Source: an uncultured Bacteroides sp.
GTDB lineage: Bacteria > Bacteroidota > Bacteroidia > Bacteroidales > Bacteroidaceae
Length of the DNA: 64,000 bases
Assembly: GCA_948847595.1 (NCBI GenBank)
Contig: CAQOGY010000003.1
Location: 1 to 64,000 of the forward strand
Reading direction: 5' to 3'
Each line of letters opens with the position of its first letter. Positions within the stretch are counted from its first letter, which is position 1. Shown here one piece after another: positions 61,441 through 64,000 of this stretch. The translations under genes were made by a program, and so were the position numbers. Under the pieces are notes generated by a model. The model ran no database searches. It saw only the letters and a list, made by a program, of their open reading frames with translations, and had not been told where the DNA came from.

Positions 61441-62120
61441 TGAAAGAGAAAGTATCTGTACCTTTTATGCTGCTTGGCATTCTTTTTAATGTATGCCTTA
61501 TTGCGGCCAATCTTCTTGAAACGAAAGTAATCCAAATCGGTAGCCTGACCGTGACCGCCGGATTATTGGTTTTTCCTATTTCTTATATAATCAATGATTG
61601 TATCGCCGAAGTTTGGGGATTCAAGAAAGCGCGTCTTATCATTTGGAGTGGTTTTGCGATGAATTTCTTTGTTGTAAGTCTTGGACTGATAGCAGTTGCC
61701 ATTCCGGCTGCTCCTTTTTGGGAAGGCGAAGAGCATTTTGATTTTGTATTCGGTATGGCGCCCCGTATTGTGGCTGCCAGTCTGATGGCTTTTTTGGTCG
61801 GTTCGTTCCTCAATGCTTATGTGATGAGCAAGATGAAGATAGCCAGTCAGGGCAAGAATTTTTCCGCCCGTGCCATTTGGTCTACTGTTGTCGGTGAGAC
61901 TGCCGATTCATTGATTTTCTTCCCGGTAGCATTCGGAGGAATTATTGCATGGAAAGAACTGCTCATTATGATGGGAATCCAAATCGTACTGAAATCCATG
62001 TACGAAGTGATGATTCTTCCGGTCACTATCCGTGTGGTGAAAGCGATTAAGAAAATAGACGGTAGCGATGTCTACGATACCGATATCTCCTACAATGTAC
62101 TGAAAATCAAAGATATTTAA
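61440..62120 (+). CDS. Queuosine precursor transporter (YhhQ/VUT family)
   Basis: An inner-membrane protein of 226 residues with about six helices that imports queuosine precursors such as preQ0 or preQ1. Motifs: NVCLIAANLLETKVIQIGSLTVTAG, FPISYIINDCIAEVWGFKKAR and SRAIW-like FSARAIWSTVVGETADSLIFFPVAF, typical of DUF165/YhhQ. A preQ1 riboswitch candidate ends exactly at its start codon. QueC begins 8 bp downstream, so the operon combines import and synthesis. Confidence 0.92.
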   Translation: MKEKVSVPFMLLGILFNVCLIAANLLETKVIQIGSLTVTAGLLVFPISYIINDCIAEVWGFKKARLIIWSGFAMNFFVVSLGLIAVAIPAAPFWEGEEHFDFVFGMAPRIVAASLMAFLVGSFLNAYVMSKMKIASQGKNFSARAIWSTVVGETADSLIFFPVAFGGIIAWKELLIMMGIQIVLKSMYEVMILPVTIRVVKAIKKIDGSDVYDTDISYNVLKIKDI

Positions 62121-62128
62121 AATATTGT

Positions 62129-62788
62129 ATGAATAGAGAAGCAGCATTGGTTGTGTTCAGTGGCGGGCAGGATTCCACCACCTGCCTGTTTTGGGCAAAG
62201 CGCAACTTCAAGAAAGTATATGCCCTGAGTTTCCTGTATGGTCAGAAACATCAGAAGGAAGTGGAGCTTGCACGGGAGATAGCCCGTAAAGCGGAAGTGG
62301 AATTCGATGTGATGGATGTATCCTTCATCGGAAAACTGGGACGTAACTCACTAACTGACGCTACGATGGTGATGGATCAGGAAAAACCGGCAGATGGTGC
62401 TCCCAATACATTTGTTCCGGGACGTAACCTGTTTTTTCTCAGCATCGCAGCAGTATATGCCCGCGAACGTGGCATCAATCACTTGGTGACAGGAGTTTCC
62501 CAAACAGATTTCAGTGGTTATCCCGACTGCCGCGACGCGTTTGTCAAGTCACTCAATGTGACATTGAACTTGGCTATGGATGAACAATTTGTAATCCATA
62601 CTCCTCTGATGTGGATTGATAAAGCCGAAACATGGGCTTTGGCGGACGAACTGGGAGTGTTGGAACTGATTCGCACCGAGACTTTGACATGCTATAATGG
62701 TGTACAAGGTGATGGTTGCGGACATTGTCCGGCTTGTACGTTGCGTCGGGAAGGACTGGAGAAATATTTAAAAAGTAAGAATCAATAA
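62129..62788 (+). CDS. queC: 7-cyano-7-deazaguanine synthase QueC
   Basis: A 219-residue ATP-dependent enzyme that converts 7-carboxy-7-deazaguanine to preQ0. PP-loop SGGQDSTTCLFWA, then SFLYGQKHQKEVELA, VPGRNLFFLSIAAVYA, GVSQTDFSGYPDCRDAFV and the zinc site CYNGVQGDGCGHCPAC. It is 8 bp downstream of the transporter. QueD and QueE are not in the window. Confidence 0.96.
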   Translation: MNREAALVVFSGGQDSTTCLFWAKRNFKKVYALSFLYGQKHQKEVELAREIARKAEVEFDVMDVSFIGKLGRNSLTDATMVMDQEKPADGAPNTFVPGRNLFFLSIAAVYARERGINHLVTGVSQTDFSGYPDCRDAFVKSLNVTLNLAMDEQFVIHTPLMWIDKAETWALADELGVLELIRTETLTCYNGVQGDGCGHCPACTLRREGLEKYLKSKNQ

Positions 62789-62995
62789 TATCTCTACACA
62801 GAGATTAAAAATGCATTTTCTGCTGTCATCTGTCACATTGCTGTAGCTAATCGTTTGATTATAAAATGAATAGTCTGTGACAGCAAGTGGTGACAGCAAC
62901 TAAATTCGACATTCTGCCGTCACATCTCTTGTCACCGGTAAGCTCTGATAAATAAGATAGTAGCTTCTGTTCGGGAATTGTATCGGCTTAATTCA

Positions 62996-63143
62996 GTTTC
63001 AACAGCTTGAAACTGTTGTTTCACGGCAAGAAACCTGAGTTTCATTAGGGGAAACTAAAGTTTCATCAGCGAGAAACTAAAGTTTCAATCGTAAGAAACT
63101 AGAGTTTCAACGGTAAGAAACTAAAGTTTCTATTGCTTGAAAC
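62996..63143. repeat. Array C: tandem 22-bp units with GAAAC-N4-GTTTC dyads
   Basis: Six GAAAC-N4-GTTTC dyads begin at 63009, 63030, 63051, 63073, 63095 and 63117 (spacing 21, 21, 22, 22, 22). A lone GTTTC at 62996 and a lone GAAAC at 63139 flank them. The central 4 bp are TGTT, CTGA, TAAA, TAAA, TAGA, TAAA. Linkers of 7 or 8 bp vary freely. Confidence 0.88.
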
Positions 63144-63195
63144 ACGCCGTAACACATAGGACGCGGATAAATCCCCCCGTGGGGTTAAAGAATTA

Positions 63196-63292
63196 CGGTG
63201 ATAGGTGACAGATACGGTGATAGGTTGTAAAATGAATCATTCACCACTCAAATACTTATGAATAAGGTGTTTGAGTATGGTCGGTGATAGGT
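63196..63292. repeat. Three copies of CGGTGATAGGT with an intervening hairpin
   Basis: CGGTGATAGGT occurs near 63197, 63216 and 63282. The first and last are followed by GA, the middle by TG. Between the second and third copies a 10-bp stem (ACTCAAATAC at 63246-63255 with GTGTTTGAGT at 63267-63276, one G-U pair) forms. They lie within 150 bp of the queF start. Confidence 0.5.
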
Positions 63293-63346
63293 GAAAGAGG
63301 AAATGCGTTTTTTATCTATGTAGAGGATTGCAGTAAACGAGTACAA

Positions 63347-63802
63347 ATGACAGAATTAAAAGACCAACTTTCCTTATTAGGAAGAAAAACCGAGTATAAG
63401 CAAGATTATGCTCCTGAAGTATTAGAAGCCTTTGATAATAAGCATCCTGAGAATGACTACTGGGTACGTTTCAACTGCCCTGAGTTCACAAGTTTGTGTC
63501 CTATCACCGGACAGCCGGACTTTGCTGAAATACGTATCAGCTACATACCGGATATAAAAATGGTAGAAAGTAAGAGTTTGAAACTGTATCTTTTCAGTTT
63601 CCGTAATCATGGTGCTTTCCACGAAGACTGCGTCAATATTATAATGAAAGACCTTATCCGGCTGATGAATCCCAAGTATATCGAAGTAACAGGAATCTTT
63701 ACTCCCCGTGGAGGTATCTCCATCTATCCGTATGCCAATTACGGCCGTTCGGGAACTAAGTTTAAGCAAATGGCAGAACATCGTTTGATGAATCGGGAGT
63801 AG
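63347..63802 (+). CDS. queF: NADPH-dependent 7-cyano-7-deazaguanine reductase QueF
   Basis: A cytosolic enzyme that reduces preQ0 to preQ1, 151 residues, the short unimodular form. The catalytic cysteine is in FTSLCPITGQPDFAEI with Asp following, and the QueF NADPH motif is near VESKSLKLYLFSFRNHGAFHED. The start MTELKDQLSLLG at 63347 is chosen; the longer frame runs into the repeat region. The 5-bp gap to the next gene implies co-transcription. Confidence 0.95.
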   Translation: MTELKDQLSLLGRKTEYKQDYAPEVLEAFDNKHPENDYWVRFNCPEFTSLCPITGQPDFAEIRISYIPDIKMVESKSLKLYLFSFRNHGAFHEDCVNIIMKDLIRLMNPKYIEVTGIFTPRGGISIYPYANYGRSGTKFKQMAEHRLMNRE

Positions 63803-63807
63803 TACAT

Positions 63808-64000
63808 ATGAATACTAGTTTGCCAATAGAACTCCGTGAGTATATTCAGCAGAATATAATTCCGCAATATGTCAACTTCGACAAGGCACATCAAATAGAC
63901 CATGTTGAAAAAGTAATTGAAGAAAGTCTGAAACTGGCTTCTTATTATGATGTCAATCTGCCGATGGTCTATACGATTGCCGCTTACCATGACTTGGGAC
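63808..64000 (+). CDS. HD-domain protein, cut by the window end
   Basis: The first 64 residues are present: MNTSLPIELREYIQQNIIPQ..., then QIDHVEKVIEESLKLASYY and IAAYHDLG, which carries the first His and the HD pair of the HD phosphohydrolase superfamily. It starts 5 bp after queF, so it is probably in the same operon. The substrate cannot be judged without the rest. Confidence 0.75.
   Translation, partial: MNTSLPIELREYIQQNIIPQYVNFDKAHQIDHVEKVIEESLKLASYYDVNLPMVYTIAAYHDLG

Larger units (their letters stand above)
62789..63346. other. 558-bp intergenic region between queC and queF, rich in repeats
   Basis: No gene is supported. In order it holds a small TCTCT/AGAGA hairpin after queC, clustered CTGTCA/TGACAG motifs in both orientations (about 62830-62935), a six-dyad 22-bp array (62996-63143), a CCCC/GGGG hairpin near 63175, three copies of CGGTGATAGGT (about 63196-63292) and a 10-bp stem (63246-63276). 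The queF start is at 63347. Confidence 0.65.

Noticed and set aside
62996..63143. Possible CRISPR array
   Set aside because: Repeat identity is limited to short dyad arms of 5 bp, the unit is only 22 bp, there are no spacer-length variable segments, and no cas genes are present.

Overview
The window is a chromosomal segment of a gut Bacteroides (Bacteroidales). The evidence is the SusC/SusD pair with lipoprotein glycoside hydrolases, the fused FeoA-FeoB, the Rho factor with a huge Q/N-rich insertion, and the many upstream boxes of the form TAnnTTTG (the Bacteroides -7 element). The species cannot be fixed from sequence alone. B. thetaiotaomicron, B. caccae and B. ovatus relatives are all plausible. 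No transposase, integrase, phage gene or CRISPR array is visible.

Layout. (1) 309-18074 is a polysaccharide utilisation locus: SusC, SusD, a GH16 lipoprotein, a DUF4988/leucine-rich-repeat lipoprotein and a terminator, then a serine-type sulfatase, GH20, GH2 and GH29. This set (endo-enzyme, 6-sulfatase, hexosaminidase, galactosidase, fucosidase) suits sulfated, fucosylated host glycans such as mucin O-glycans. No regulator of the locus is inside the window. (2) 18213-28960 holds single genes: a MscS-type channel, an AAA/PD-(D/E)XK protein, a nuclease-fold protein, PepD, an OmpH-like lipoprotein, FtsB/DivIC, DnaX and a PspC protein. (3) 29068-35411 holds a DUF3990/DUF3791-like pair next to tRNA-His, CapA-FolD, and a cytochrome c maturation and tri-haem peroxidase operon. 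(4) 35912-49973 holds Ffh, a MATE exporter, an orphan serine-type sulfatase, Rho, a flavodoxin-ferredoxin protein, TilS, FeoAB with its small partner, tRNA-Cys, a Fic protein, a 20-residue-repeat protein, an apparent transporter gene fragment and tRNA-Thr. (5) 50077-61159 is mostly small metabolic and envelope genes. (6) 61440 to the end is a queuosine-precursor cluster (transporter, QueC, QueF, then an HD protein), with a probable preQ1 riboswitch just before the transporter.

Least expected structures: four intergenic arrays of short dyad repeats (35571-35677, 35698-35785, 50717-50795, 62996-63143), all with a repeat period of about 22 bp but with different sequences; a three-armed alternative RNA structure between tRNA-His and the DUF3990 start codon; a Fic protein lacking the catalytic histidine; and a perfect nine-fold 60-bp coding repeat. 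Start codons given here are often downstream of the longest open frame, because the longest frame would begin inside a -7 promoter box or a terminator.
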